DNA from: Hippophae tibetana | Lineage: Eukaryota > Streptophyta > Magnoliopsida > Rosales > Elaeagnaceae | NCBI GenBank assembly: GCA_037013495.1 | Contig: CM072810.1 | Location: 75,252,449 to 75,316,448 of the forward strand | Direction of reading: 5' to 3' | DNA: 64,000 nt | Shown here: positions 1-15,128 of the stretch, piece by piece | How the letters are laid out: each line of letters opens with the position of its first letter | Numbering within the stretch: the first letter of the stretch is position 1 | Notes under the pieces: model-generated | The model's input: the letters and a program-made list of their open reading frames with translations, nothing else | Database searches by the model: none | What the model was told of the DNA's origin: nothing | Position numbers and translations under genes: made by a program

Positions 1-3000
1 TTGGTTGAATGCTCGAATTCGACATATCAAAAGAAGTGATCATCCTTTTCGCCATCACAAGGTTGGGGTATTATGGACTTGTTGATGTTGTTTTTGTTTG
101 TCGATTTCGTTTCGTATTTATTTTTGAAACCATTGTATCTTCTTCTTGAACTTTATTTCAATGTTCAATCTATCTTTGTTCTTCATAAAAAAAAGAGTAG
201 GAAAAAGAAGATGGGTTATACTCTTCACAGTATTAAAAAAAGAAAATGTGATAAATAAGAATTCCAACTTTAAACGACCATAACTTTTAACTCGTACCTT
301 GAAATTACTATTATAATATATCAAGTTAGAACTTGTAATGATTCCTATAATCTTATGTACGTGGCAGAAGAACCTCATTTTTTGAACGCAAATTGTCCTA
401 TTTACATCACCTACCGAGGTTTTAAAGTTTTTGTCGCATATATTCCTTTTTTTTTTGCTTTGGATTTTGTTCAATGCAATTATAACGAATATTGAGGTGC
501 CGACCAAAAGTGTGCTTAAAAATATTCTAAATATTTTCAATATCTATCAAATATTCACATGATCATATAAATATACTCATTATCCTTCACAATTTATTTT
601 TTTGGAATATAAAATTGAAAGATTAGTTTTCGAAGCCATTTACGTATAACGATTTTCTTTTTTACTGAATTGTTAAATTTAATATGTCTTATTTTCCATT
701 ATTATTTTTATGCTTTTTTTCTTCACGGATGGATTATGCACATAACACAACTAAATAGCCACATTAAAGTTGCATTATGTCTAAGGGTTTGTTCCGTATA
801 AGAGAAAATAGTATCCTTGTGATGGAGGAAAAACTGATAACATTTATGAAATTATTTTAATGAAGATTATTGCTTTTCTTTCTGGAGTTCTTGGTTGAAT
901 GCTCGAATTCGACATATCAAAAGAAGTGATCATCCTTTTTGCCATCACAAGGTTGGGGTATTATGGACTTGTTGATGTTGTTTTTGTTTGTGGATTTCGT
1001 TTCGTATTTATTTTTGAAACCATTGTATCTTCTTCTTGACATTTATTTCATTGTTCAATCTATCTTTGTTCTTCATAAAAAAAAGAGTAGGAAAAAGAAG
1101 ATGGGTTATACTCTTCACAGTATTAAAAAAAGAAAATGTGATAAATAAGAATTCCGACTTTAAACGACCATAACTTTTGACTTGTACCTTGAAATTACTA
1201 TTATAATATATCAAGTTAGAACTTGTAACGATTCCTCTAATCTTATCTACGTGGCAGAAGAATCTCATTTTTTGAACGCAAATTTTCCCATTTACATCAC
1301 CTGCCGAGGTTTTAAAGTTTTTGTCGCATATATTCCTTTTTTTTTTGCTTTGGATTTTGTTCAAAGCAATTATAACGAATATTGAGGTGCCGACCAAAAG
1401 TGTGCTTAAAAATATTCTAAATATTTTCAATATCTATCAAATATTGACATGATCATATAAATATACTCATTATCCTGCACAATTTATTTTTTTGGAATAT
1501 AAAATTGAAAGATTAGTTTTCGAAGCCATTTACGTATAACGATTTTCTTTTTTACTGAATTGTTAAATTTAATATGTCTTATTTTCCGTTATTATTTTTA
1601 TGCTTTTTTTCTTCACGGATGGATTATGCACATAACACAACTAAATAGCCACATTAAAGTTGCATTATGTCTAAGGGTTTGTTCCGTATAAGAGAAAATA
1701 GTATCCTTGTGATGGAGGAAAAACTGATAACATTTATGAAATTATTTTAATGAAGATTATTGCTTTTCTTTCTCGAGTTCTTGGGTGAATGCTCGAATTC
1801 GACATATCAAAAGAAGTGATCATCCTTTTTGCCATCACAAGGTTGGGGTATTATGGACTTGTTGATGTTGTTTTTGTTTGTGGATTTCGTTTCGTATTTA
1901 TTTTTGAAACCATTGTATCTTCTTCTTGACCTTTATTTCAATGTTCAATCAATCTTTGTTCTTCATAAAAAAAAGAGTAGGAAAAAGAAGATGGGTTATA
2001 CTCTTCACAGTATTAAAAAAAGAAAATGTGATAAATAAGAATTCCGACTTTAAACGACCATAACTTTTGACTTTTACCTTGAAATTACTATTATAATATA
2101 TCAAGTTAGAACTTGTAACGATTCCTCTAATCTTATCTACGTGGCAGAAGAATCTCATTTTTTGAACGCAAGTTTTCCCATTTACATCACCTGCCGAGGT
2201 TTTAAAGTTTTTGTCGCATATATTCCTTTTTTTTTGCTTTGGATTTTGTTCAATGCAATTATAACGAATATTGAGGTGCCGACCAAAAGTGTGCTTAAAA
2301 ATATTCTAAATATTTTCAATATCTATCAAATATTGACATGATCATATAAATATACTCATTATCCTGCACAATTTATTTTTTTGGAATATAAAATTGAAAG
2401 ATTAGTTTTCGAAGCCATTTACGTATAACGATTTTCTTTTTTACTGAATTGTTAAATTTAATATGTCTTATTTTCCGTTATTATTTTTATGCTTTTTTTC
2501 TTCACGGATGGATTATGCACATAACACAACTAAATAGCCACATTAAAGTTGCATTATGTCTAAGGGTTTGTTCCGTATAAGAGAAAATAGTATCCTTGTG
2601 ATGGAGGAAAAACTGATAACATTTATGAAATTATTTTAATGAAGATTATTGCTTTTCTTTCTGGAGTTCTTGGGTGAATGCTCGAATTCGACATATCAAA
2701 AGAAGTGATCATCCTTTTTGCCATCACAAGGTTGGGGTATTATGGACTTGTTGATGTTGTTTTTGTTTGTGGATTTCGTTTCGTATTTATTTTTGAAACC
2801 ATTGTATCTTCTTCTTGACCTTTATTTCAATGTTCAATCTATCTTTGTTCTTCATAAAAAAAAGAGTAGGAAAAAGAAGATGGGTTATACTCTTCACAGT
2901 ATTAAAAAAAGAAAATGTGATAAATAAGAATTCCGACTTTAAACGACCATAACTTTTGACTTGTACCTTGAAATTACTATTATAATATATCAAGTTAGAA

Positions 3001-6000
3001 CTTGTAACGATTCCTCTAATCTTATCTACGTGGCAGAAGAATCTCATTTTTTGAACGCAAATTTTCCCATTTACATCACCTGCCGAGGTTTTAAAGTTTT
3101 TGTCGCATATATTTCTTTTTTTTTTGCTTTGGATTTTGTTCAATGCAATTATAACGAATATTGAGGTGCCGACCAAAAGTGTGCTTAAAAATATTCTAAA
3201 TATTTTCAATATCTATCAAATATTGACATGATCATATAAATATACTCATTATCCTGCACAATTTATTTTTTTGGAATATAAAATTGAAAGATTAGTTTTC
3301 GAAGCCATTTACGTATAACGATTTTCTTTTTTACTGAATTGTTAAATTTAATATGTCTTATTTTCCGTTATTATTTTTATGCTTTTTTTCTTCACGGATG
3401 GATTATGCACATAACACAACTAAATAGCCACATTAAAGTTGCATTATGTCTAAGGGTTTGTTCCGTATAAGAGAAAATAGTATCCTTGTGATGGAGGAAA
3501 AACTGATAACATTTATGAAATTATTTTAATGAAGATTATTGCTTTTCTTTCTGGAGTTCTTGGGTGAATGCTCGAATTCGACATATCAAAAGAAGTGATC
3601 ATCCTTTTTGCCATCACAAGGTTGGGGTATTATGGACTTGTTGATGTTGTTTTTGTTTGTGGATTTCGTTTCGTATTTATTTTTGAAACCATTGTATCTT
3701 CTTCTTGACCTTTATTTCAATGTTCAATCTATCTTTGTTCTTCATAAAAAAAAGAGTAGGAAAAAGAAGATGGGTTATACTCTTCACAGTATTAAAAAAA
3801 GAAAATGTGATAAATAAGAATTCCGACTTTAAACGACCATAACTTTTGACTTTTACCTTGAAATTACTATTATAATATATCAAGTTAGAACTTGTAACGA
3901 TTCCTCTAATCTTATCTACGTGGCAGAAGAATCTCATTTTTTGAACGCAAGTTTTCCCATTTACATCACCTGCCGAGGTTTTAAAGTTTTTGTCGCATAT
4001 ATTCCTTTTTTTTTGCTTTGGATTTTGTTCAATGCAATTATAACGAATATTGAGGTGCCGACCAAAAGTGTGCTTAAAAATATTCTAAATATTTTCAATA
4101 TCTATCAAATATTCACATGATCATATAAATATACTCATTATCCTGCACAATTTATTTTTTTGGAATATAAAATTGAAAGATTAGTTTTCGAAGCCATTTA
4201 CGTATAACGATTTTCTTTTTTACTGAATTGTTAAATTTAATATGTCTTATTTTCCATTATTATTTTTATGCTTTTTTTCTTCACGGATGGATTATGCACA
4301 TAACACAACTAAATAGCCACATTAAAGTTGCATTATGTCTAAGGGTTTGTTCCGTATAAGAGAAAATAGTATCCTTGTGATGGAGGAAAAACTGATAACA
4401 TTTATGAAATTATTTTAATGAAGATTATTGCTTTTCTTTCTGGAGTTCTTGGTTGAATGCTCGAATTCGACATATCAAAAGAAGTGATCATCCTTTTTGC
4501 CATCACAAGGTTGGGGTATTATGGACTTGTTGATGTTGTTTTTGTTTGTGGATTTCGTTTCGTATTTATTTTTGAAACCATTGTATCTTCTTCTTGACCT
4601 TTATTTCAATGTTCAATCTATCTTTGTTCTTCATAAAAAAAAGAGTAGGAAAAAGAAGATGGGTTATACTCTTCACAGTATTAAAAAAAGAAAATGTGAT
4701 AAATAAGAATTCCGACTTTAAACGACCATAACTTTTGACTTGTACCTTGAAATTACTATTATAATATATCAAGTTAGAACTTGTAACGATTCCTCTAATC
4801 TTATCTACGTGGCAGAAGAATCTCATTTTTTGAACGCAAATTTTCCCATTTACATCACCTGCCGAGGTTTTAAAGTTTTTGTCGCATATATTCCTTTTTT
4901 TTTTGCTTTGGATTTTGTTCAATGCAATTATAACGAATATTGAGGTGCCGACCAAAAGTGTGCTTAAAAATATTCTAAATATTTTCAATATCTATCAAAT
5001 ATTGACATGATCATATAAATATACTCATTATCCTGCACAATTTATTTTTTTGGAATATAAAATTGAAAGATTAGTTTTCGAAGCCATTTACGTATAACGA
5101 TTTTCTTTTTTACTGAATTGTTAAATTTAATATGTCTTATTTTCCGTTATTATTTTTATGCTTTTTTTCTTCACGGATGGATTATGCACATAACACAACT
5201 AAATAGCCACATTAAAGTTGCATTATGTCTAAGGGTTTGTTCCGTATAAGAGAAAATAGTATCCTTGTGATGGAGGAAAAACTGATAACATTTATGAAAT
5301 TATTTTAATGAAGATTATTGCTTTTCTTTCTGGAGTTCTTGGTTGAATGCTCGAATTCGACATATCAAAAGAAGTGATCATCCTTTTCGCCATCACAAGG
5401 TTGGGGTATTATGGACTTGTTGATGTTGTTTTTGTTTGTCGATTTCGTTTCGTATTTATTTTTGAAACCATTGTATCTTCTTCTTGAACTTTATTTCAAT
5501 GTTCAATCTATCTTTGTTCTTCATAAAAAAAAGAGTAGGAAAAAGAAGATGGGTTATACTCTTCACAGTATTAAAAAAAGAAAATGTGATAAATAAGAAT
5601 TCCAACTTTAAACGACCATAACTTTTAACTCGTACCTTGAAATTACTATTATAATATATCAAGTTAGAACTTGTAATGATTCCTATAATCTTATGTACGT
5701 GGCAGAAGAACCTCATTTTTTGAACGCAAATTGTCCTATTTACATCACCTACCGAGGTTTTAAAGTTTTTGTCGCATATATTCCTTTTTTTTTTTGCTTT
5801 GGATTTTGTTCAATGCAATTATAACGAATATTGAGGTGCCGACCAAAAGTGTGCTTAAAAATATTCTAAATATTTTCAATATCTATCAAATATTCACATG
5901 ATCATATAAATATACTCATTATCCTTCACAATTTATTTTTTTGGAATATAAAATTGAAAGATTAGTTTTCGAAGCCATTTACGTATAACGATTTTCTTTT

Positions 6001-8898
6001 TTACTGAATTGTTAAATTTAATATGTCTTATTTTCCATTATTATTTTTATGCTTTTTTTCTTCACGGATGGATTATGCACATAACACAACTAAATAGCCA
6101 CATTAAAGTTGCATTATGTCTAAGGGTTTGTTCCGTATAAGAGAAAATAGTATCCTTGTGATGGAGGAAAAACTGATAACATTTATGAAATTATTTTAAT
6201 GAAGATTATTGCTTTTCTTTCTGGAGTTCTTGGTTGAATGCTCGAATTCGACATATCAAAAGAAGTGATCATCCTTTTTGCCATCACAAGGTTGGGGTAT
6301 TATGGACTTGTTGATGTTGTTTTTGTTTGTGGATTTCGTTTCGTATTTATTTTTGAAACCATTGTATCTTCTTCTTGACATTTATTTCATTGTTCAATCT
6401 ATCTTTGTTCTTCATAAAAAAAAGAGTAGGAAAAAGAAGATGGGTTATACTCTTCACAGTATTAAAAAAAGAAAATGTGATAAATAAGAATTCCGACTTT
6501 AAACGACCATAACTTTTGACTTGTACCTTGAAATTACTATTATAATATATCAAGTTAGAACTTGTAACGATTCCTCTAATCTTATCTACGTGGCAGAAGA
6601 ATCTCATTTTTTGAACGCAAATTTTCCCATTTACATCACCTGCCGAGGTTTTAAAGTTTTTGTCGCATATATTCCTTTTTTTTTTGCTTTGGATTTTGTT
6701 CAAAGCAATTATAACGAATATTGAGGTGCCGACCAAAAGTGTGCTTAAAAATATTCTAAATATTTTCAATATCTATCAAATATTGACATGATCATATAAA
6801 TATACTCATTATCCTGCACAATTTATTTTTTTGGAATATAAAATTGAAAGATTAGTTTTCGAAGCCATTTACGTATAACGATTTTCTTTTTTACTGAATT
6901 GTTAAATTTAATATGTCTTATTTTCCGTTATTATTTTTATGCTTTTTTTCTTCACGGATGGATTATGCACATAACACAACTAAATAGCCACATTAAAGTT
7001 GCATTATGTCTAAGGGTTTGTTCCGTATAAGAGAAAATAGTATCCTTGTGATGGAGGAAAAACTGATAACATTTATGAAATTATTTTAATGAAGATTATT
7101 GCTTTTCTTTCTGGAGTTCTTGGGTGAATGCTCGAATTCGACATATCAAAAGAAGTGATCATCCTTTTTGCCATCACAAGGTTGGGGTATTATGGACTTG
7201 TTGATGTTGTTTTTGTTTGTGGATTTCGTTTCGTATTTATTTTTGAAACCATTGTATCTTCTTCTTGACCTTTATTTCAATGTTCAATCTATCTTTGTTC
7301 TTCATAAAAAAAAGAGTAGGAAAAAGAAGATGGGTTATACTCTTCACAGTATTAAAAAAAGAAAATGTGATAAATAAGAATTCCGACTTTAAACGACCAT
7401 AACTTTTGACTTTTACCTTGAAATTACTATTATAATATATCAAGTTAGAACTTGTAACGATTCCTCTAATCTTATCTACGTGGCAGAAGAATCTCATTTT
7501 TTGAACGCAAGTTTTCCCATTTACATCACCTGCCGAGGTTTTAAAGTTTTTGTCGCATATATTCCTTTTTTTTTGCTTTGGATTTTGTTCAATGCAATTA
7601 TAACGAATATTGAGGTGCCGACCAAAAGTGTGCTTAAAAATATTCTAAATATTTTCAATATCTATCAAATATTCACATGATCATATAAATATACTCATTA
7701 TCCTGCACAATTTATTTTTTTGGAATATAAAATTGAAAGATTAGTTTTCGAAGCCATTTACGTATAACGATTTTCTTTTTTACTGAATTGTTAAATTTAA
7801 TATGTCTTATTTTCCATTATTATTTTTATGCTTTTTTTCTTCACGGATGGATTATGCACATAACACAACTAAATAGCCACATTAAAGTTGCATTATGTCT
7901 AAGGGTTTGTTCCGTATAAGAGAAAATAGTATCCTTGTGATGGAGGAAAAACTGATAACATTTATGAAATTATTTTAATGAAGATTATTGCTTTTCTTTC
8001 TGGAGTTCTTGGTTGAATGCTCGAATTCGACATATCAAAAGAAGTGATCATCCTTTTTGCCATCACAAGGTTGGGGTATTATGGACTTGTTGATGTTGTT
8101 TTTGTTTGTGGATTTCGTTTCGTATTTATTTTTGAAACCATTGTATCTTCTTCTTGACCTTTATTTCAATGTTCAATCTATCTTTGTTCTTCATAAAAAA
8201 AAGAGTAGGAAAAAGAAGATGGGTTATACTCTTCACAGTATTAAAAAAAGAAAATGTGATAAATAAGAATTCCGACTTTAAACGACCATAACTTTTGACT
8301 TGTACCTTGAAATTACTATTATAATATATCAAGTTAGAACTTGTAACGATTCCTCTAATCTTATCTACGTGGCAGAAGAATCTCATTTTTTGAACGCAAA
8401 TTTTCCCATTTACATCACCTGCGGAGGTTTTAAAGTTTTTGTCGCATATATTCCTTTTTTTTTTGCTTTGGATTTTGTTCAATGCAATTATAACGAATAT
8501 TGAGGTGCCGACCAAAAGTGTGCTTAAAAATATTCTAAATATTTTCAATATCTATCAAATATTGACATGATCATATAAATATACTCATTATCCTGCACAA
8601 TTTATTTTTTTGGAATATAAAATTGAAAGATTAGTTTTCGAAGCCATTTACGTATAACAATTTTCTTTTTTACTGAATTGTTAAATTTAATATGTCTTAT
8701 TTTCCGTTATTATTTTTATGCTTTTTTTCTTCACGGATGGATTATGCACATAACACAACTAAATAGCCACATTAAAGTTGCATTATGTCTAAGGGTTTGT
8801 TCCGTATAAGAGAAAATAGTATCCTTGTGATGGAGGAAAAACTGATAACATTTATGAAATTATTTTAATGAAGATTATTGCTTTTCTTTCTGGAGTTC
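1..8898 (+). repeat. Higher-order repeat block a-b-c-d-c-d-a-b-c-d
   Basis: The first ten monomers fall into four variants that recur in order. Variant a (units 1 and 7) has cttttcgcc near phase 50 and a TTGAAC change near phase 148. Variant b (units 2 and 8) has TTGACATTT and a caaagcaat change. Variant c (units 3, 5, 9) has cttttacc and agttttccc. Variant d (units 4, 6, 10) lacks these. The order is a b c d, c d, a b c d: a four-unit repeat with one duplicated c-d dimer. The two a units are 5,338 bp apart and nearly identical by eye; their poly(T) tract near phase 410 differs by one base. Confidence 0.85.
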
Positions 8899-11800
8899 TT
8901 GGGTGAATGCTCGAATTCGACATATCAAAAGAAGTGATCATCCTTTTTGCCATCACAAGGTTGGGGTATTATGGACTTGTTGATGTTGTTTTTGTTTGTG
9001 GATTTCGTTTCGTATTTATTTTTGAAACCATTGTATCTTCTTCTTGACCTTTATTTCAATGTTCAATCTATCTTCGTTCTTCATAAAAAAAAGAGTAGGA
9101 AAATGAAGATGGGTTATACTCTTCACAGTATTAAAAAAAGAAAATGTGATAAATAAGAATTCCAACTTTAAACGACCATAACTTTTGACTCGTACCGCGA
9201 AATTACTATTATAATATATCAAGTTAGAACTTGTAACGATTCCTATAATCTTATCTACGTGGCAGAAGAACCTCATTTTTTGAACGCAAATTCTCCCATT
9301 TAAATCACCTACCGAGGTTTTAAAGTTTTTGTCGCATATATTCCTTTTTGTTTTGCTTTGGAATTTGTTCAATGCAATTATAACGAATATTGAGGTGCTG
9401 ACCAAAAGTGTGTTTAAAAATATTCTAAATATTTTCAATATCTATCAAATGTTCTCATGATCATACAAATATACTCATTATCCTTCACAATTTATTTTTT
9501 TGGAATATAAAATTGAAATATTAGTTTTCGAAGCCATTTACGTATAGCGATTTTCTTTTTTACTGAATTGTTAAATTTAATATGTCTTATTTTTCATTAT
9601 TATTTTTAACATTTTTTTCTTCACGGATGGATTATGCACATTACACAACTAAATAGCTACATTAAAGTTGCATTATGTCTAAGGGTTTGTTCCGTATAAA
9701 AGAAAATAGTATCCTTGTGATGGAGGAAAAACTGATAACATTTATGAAATTATTTTTATGAAGATTATTGCTTTTCTTTCTGGAGTTCTTGGTTGAATGC
9801 TCGAATTCGACATATCAAAAGAAGTGATCATCCTTTTTGCCATAACAAGGTTGGGGTATTATGGACTTGTTGATGTTGTTTTTGTTTGTGTATTTCGTTT
9901 CGTATTTATTTTTGAAACCATTGTATCTTCTTCTTGACATTTATTTTAATGTTCAATCAATCTTTGTTCTTCATAAAAAATAGAGTAGGAAAAAGAAGAT
10001 GGGTTATACTCTTCACAGTATTAAAAAAAAGAAAATGTGATAAATAAGAATTCCGACTTTAAACGACCATAACTTTTGACTCGTACCTTGAAATTACTAT
10101 TATAATATATCAAGTTAGAAATTGTAACGATTCCTCTAATCTTATCTACGTGGCAGAAGAACCTCATTTTTTGAACGCAAATTCTCCCATTTACATCACC
10201 TGCCGAGGTTTTAAAGTTTTTGTCGCATATATTCCCTTTTTTTTTGCTTTGGATTTTGTTCAATGCAATTATAACGAATATTGAGGTGCCGACCAAAAGT
10301 GTGCTTAAAAATATTCTAAATATTTTCAATATCTATCAAATATTCTCATGATCATATAAATACACTCATTATCCTTTACAATTTAGGTTTCTGGAATATA
10401 AAATTGAAAGATTAGTTTTCGAAGCCATTTACGTGTAGCGATTTTCTTTTTTACTGAATTGTTAAATTTAATATATCTTATTTTTCACTATTATTTTTAT
10501 GCTTTTTTTCTTCACGGATGGATTATGCACATTACACAACTAAATAGACACATTAAAGTTGCATTACGACTAAGGGTTTGTTCGGTATAAAAGAAAATAG
10601 TAGCCTTGTGATGTAGGAAGAACTGATAACATTTATGAAATTATTTTTTAGGAAGATTATTGCTTTTCTTTCTGGAGTTCTTGATTCAATGCTCGAATTC
10701 GACATATCAAAAGAAGTGATCATCCTTTTTGCCATCACAAGGTTGGGGTATTATGGACTTGTTGATGTTGTTTTTGTTTTTGGATTTCGTTTCGTATTTA
10801 TTTTTGAAACCATTGTATCTTCTTCTTGACATTTATTTTAATGTTCAATCAATCTTTGTTCTTCATAAAAAATAGAGTAGGAAAAAGAAGATGGGTTATA
10901 CTCTTCACAGTATTAAAAAAAGAAAATGTGATAAATAAGAATTCCAACTTTAAACGGCCATAACTTTTGACTCGTACCTTGAAATTACTATTATAATATA
11001 TCAAGTTAGAACTTGTAATGATTCCTATAATCTTATCTACGTGGCAGAAGAACCTCATTTTTTGAACGCAAATTCTCCCATTTACATCACCTACCGAGGT
11101 TTTATAGTTTTTGTCCCATATATTCCTTTTTTTTTGCTTTGGATTTTGTTCAATGCAATTATAACGAATATTGAGGTGCCGACCAAAACTGTGTTTAAAA
11201 ATATTCTAAATATTTTCAATATCTATCAAATATTCTCATGATCATATAAATACACTCATTATCCTTCACAATTTAGGTTTCTGGAATATAAAATTGAAAG
11301 ATTAGTTTTCGAAGCCATTTACGTGTAGCGATTTTCTTTTTTACTGAATTGTTAAATTTAATATATCTTATTTTTCACTATTATTTTTATGCTTTTTTTC
11401 TTCACGGATGGATTATGCACATTACACAACTAAATAGACACATTAAAGTTGCATTACGACTAAGGGTTTGTTCGGTATAAAAGAAAATAGTAGCCTTGTG
11501 ATGTAGGAAGAACTGATAACATTTATGAAATTATTTTTTAGGAAGATTATTGCTTTTCTTTCTGGAGTTCTTGATTCAATGCTCGAATTCGACATATCAA
11601 AAGAAGTGATCATCCTTTTTGCCATCACAAGGTTGGGGTATTATGGACTTGTTGATGTTGTTTTTGTTTGTGTATTTCGTTTCGTATTTATTTTGGAAAC
11701 CATTGTATCTTCTTCTTGACCTTTATTTCAATGTTCAATCTATCTTTGTTCTTCATAAAAAAGAGAGTAGGAAAAAGAAGATGGGTTATCCTCTTCACAG

Positions 11801-14800
11801 TATTAAAAATGGAAAATTTGATAAATAAGAATTCCAACTTTAAACGGCAATAACTTTTGACTCGTACACCGAAATTACTATTATAATATATCAAGTTAAA
11901 ACTTGTAACGATTCCTATAATCTTATCTACGTGGCAGAAGAACCTCATTTTTTGAACGCAAATTCTCCCATTTAAATCACCTACCGAGGTTTTAAAGTTT
12001 TTGTCCCATATATTCCTTTTTTTTTTGCTTTGGATTTTGTTCAATGCAATTATAACGAATATTGAGGTGCCGACCAAAAGTGTGTTTAAAAATATTCTAA
12101 ATATTTTCAATATCTATCAAATGTTCTCATGATTATACAAATATACTAATTATCCTTCACAATTTATTTTTTTGGAATATAAAATTGAAAGATTAGTTTT
12201 CGAAGCCATTTACGTATAGCGATTTTCTTTTTTACTGAAGTGTTAAATTTAATATGTCTTATTTTTCATTATTATTTTTAACCTTTTTTTCTTCACGGAT
12301 GGATTATGCACATTACACAACTAAATAGCCACATTAAAGTTGCATTATGTCTAAGGGTTTGTTCCGTATAAAAGAAAATAGTATCCTTGTGATGGAGGAA
12401 AAACTGATAACATTTATGAAATTATTTTTATGAAGATTATTTCTTTTCTTTCTGGAGTTCTTGGTTGAATGCTCGAATTCGACATATCAAAAGAAGTGAT
12501 CATCCTTTTTGCCATCACAAGGTTGGGGTATTATGGACTTGTTGATGTTGTTTTTGTTTGTGTATTTCGTTTCGTATTTATTTTGGAAACCATTGTATCT
12601 TCTTCTTGACCTTTATTTCAATGTTCAATCTATCTTTGTTCTTCATAAAAAAGAGAGTAGGAAAAAGAAGATGGGTTATCCTCTTCACAGTATTAAAAAT
12701 GGAAAATTTGATAAATAAGAATTCCAACTTTAAACGGCAATAACTTTTGACTCGTACACCGAAATTACTATTATAATATATCAAGTTAAAACTTGTAATG
12801 ATTCCTATAATCTTATCTACGTGGGAGAAGAACCTCATTTTTTGAACGCAAATTCTCCCATTTAAATCACCTACCGAGGTTTTAAAGTTTTTGTCGCATA
12901 TATTCCTTTTTTTTGCTTTGGAATTTGTTCAATGCAATTATAACGAATATTGAGGTGCTGACCAAAAGTGTGTTTAAAAATATTCTAAATATTTTCAATA
13001 TCTATCAAATGTTCTCATGATTATACAAATATACTCATTATCCTTCACAATTTATTTTTTTGGAATATAAAATTGAAAGATTAGTTTTCGAAGCCATTTA
13101 CGTATAGCGATTTTCTTTTTTACTGAATTGTTAAATTTAATATGTCTTATTTTCAATTATTATTTTTGTGCTTTTTTTCTTCACGGATGGATTATGCACA
13201 TTACACAACTAAATAGCCACATTAAAGTTGCATTATGTCTAAGGGTTTGTTCCCTATAAAAGAAAATAGTAGCCTTGTGATGTAGGAAGAACTGATAACA
13301 TTTATGAAATTATTTTTTAGGAAGATTATTGCTTTTCTTTCTGGAGTTCTTGGTTGAATGCTCGAATTCGACATATCAAAAGAAGTGATCATCCTTTTTG
13401 CCATCACAAGGTTGGGGTATTATGGACTTGTTGATGTTGTTTTTGTTTGTGGATTTCGTTTCGTATTTATTTTTGAAACCATTGTATCTTCTTCTTGACA
13501 TTTATTTTAATGTTCAATCAATCTTTGTTCTTCATAAAAAATAGAGTAGGAAAAAGAAGATGGGTTATACTCTTCACAGTATTAAAAAAAGAAAATGTGA
13601 TAAATAAGAATTCCGACTTTAAACGACCATAACTTTTGACTCGTACCTTGAAATTACTATTATAATATATCAAGTTAGAACTTGTAACGATTCCTCTAAT
13701 CTTATCTACGTGGCAGAAGAACCTCATTTTTTGAACGCAAATTCTCCCATTTACATCACCTGCCGAGGTTTTAAAGTTTTTGTCGCATATATTCCTTTTT
13801 TTTGCTTTGGATTTTGTTCAATGCAATTATAACGAATATTGAGGTGCCGACCAAAAGTGTGCTTAAAAATATTCTAAATATTTTCAATATCTATCAAATA
13901 TTCTCATGATCATATAAATACACTCATTATCCTTCACAATTTAGGTTTCTGGAATATAAAATTGAAAGATTAGTTTTCGAAGCCATTTACGTGTAGCGAT
14001 TTTCTTTTTTACTGAATTGTTAAATTTAATATATCTTATTTTTCACTATTATTTTTATGCTTTTTTTCTTCACGGATGGATTATGCACATTACACAACTA
14101 AATAGACACATTAAAGTTGCATTACGACTAAGGGTTTGTTCGGTATAAAAGAAAATAGTAGCCTTGTGATGTAGGAAGAACTGATAACATTTATGAAATT
14201 ATTTTTTAGGAAGATTATTGCTTTTCTTTCTGGAGTTCTTGATTCAATGCTCGAATTCGACATATCAAAAGAAGTGATCATCCTTTTTGCCATCACAAGG
14301 TTGGGGTATTATGGACTTGTTGATGTTGTTTTTGTTTGTGGATTTCGTTTCGTATTTATTTTTGAAATCATTGTATCTTCTTCTTGACATTTATTTTAAT
14401 GTTCAATCAATCTTTGTTCTTCATAAAAAATAGAGTAGGAAAAAGAAGATGGGTTATACTCTTCACAGTATTAAAAAAAGAAAATGTGATAAATAAGAAT
14501 TCCAACTTTAAACGACCATAACTTTTGACTCGTACCGCGAAATTACTATTATAATATATCAAGTTAGAACTTGTAACGATTCCTCTAATCTTATCTACGT
14601 GGCAGAAGAACCTCATTTTTTGAACGCAAATTCTCCCATTTAAATCACCTACCGAGGTTTTATAGTTTTTGTCCCATATATTCCTTTTTTTTTGCTTTGG
14701 ATTTTGTTCAATGCAATTATAACGAATATTGAGGTGCCGACCAAAAGTGTGTTTAAAAATATTCTAAATATTTTCAATATCTATCAAATATTCTCATGAT

Positions 14801-15128
14801 CATATAAATACACTCATTATCCTTCACAATTTAGGTTTCTGGAATATAAAATTGAAAGATTAGTTTTCGAAGCCATTTACGTGTAGCGATTTTCTTTTTT
14901 ACTGAATTGTTAAATTTAATATATCTTATTTTTCACTATTATTTTTGTGCTTTTTTTCTTCACGGATGGATTATGCACATTACACAACTAAATAGACACA
15001 TTAAAGTTGCATTACGACTAAGGGTTTGTTCGGTATAAAAGAAAATAGTAGCCTTGTGATGTAGGAAGAACTGATAACATTTATGAAATTATTTTTTAGG
15101 AAGATTATTGCTTTTCTTTCTGGAGTTC
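8899..15128 (+). repeat. Satellite units of types K, T and W in irregular order
   Basis: Seven monomers follow the a-d block with a different set of variants. Type K has ggaaaatgaagatggg and accgcg. Type T has aaaaaatagagtagg and a TTGACATTTATTTTAATG run. Type W has ttttggaaacc and a cctcttcacagt segment followed by aaaaatgg. The order is K T T W W T T, so it is not yet the regular trimer seen next. The change at about 8,900 is a sharp boundary between two satellite variant families. No gene is visible. Confidence 0.8.
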
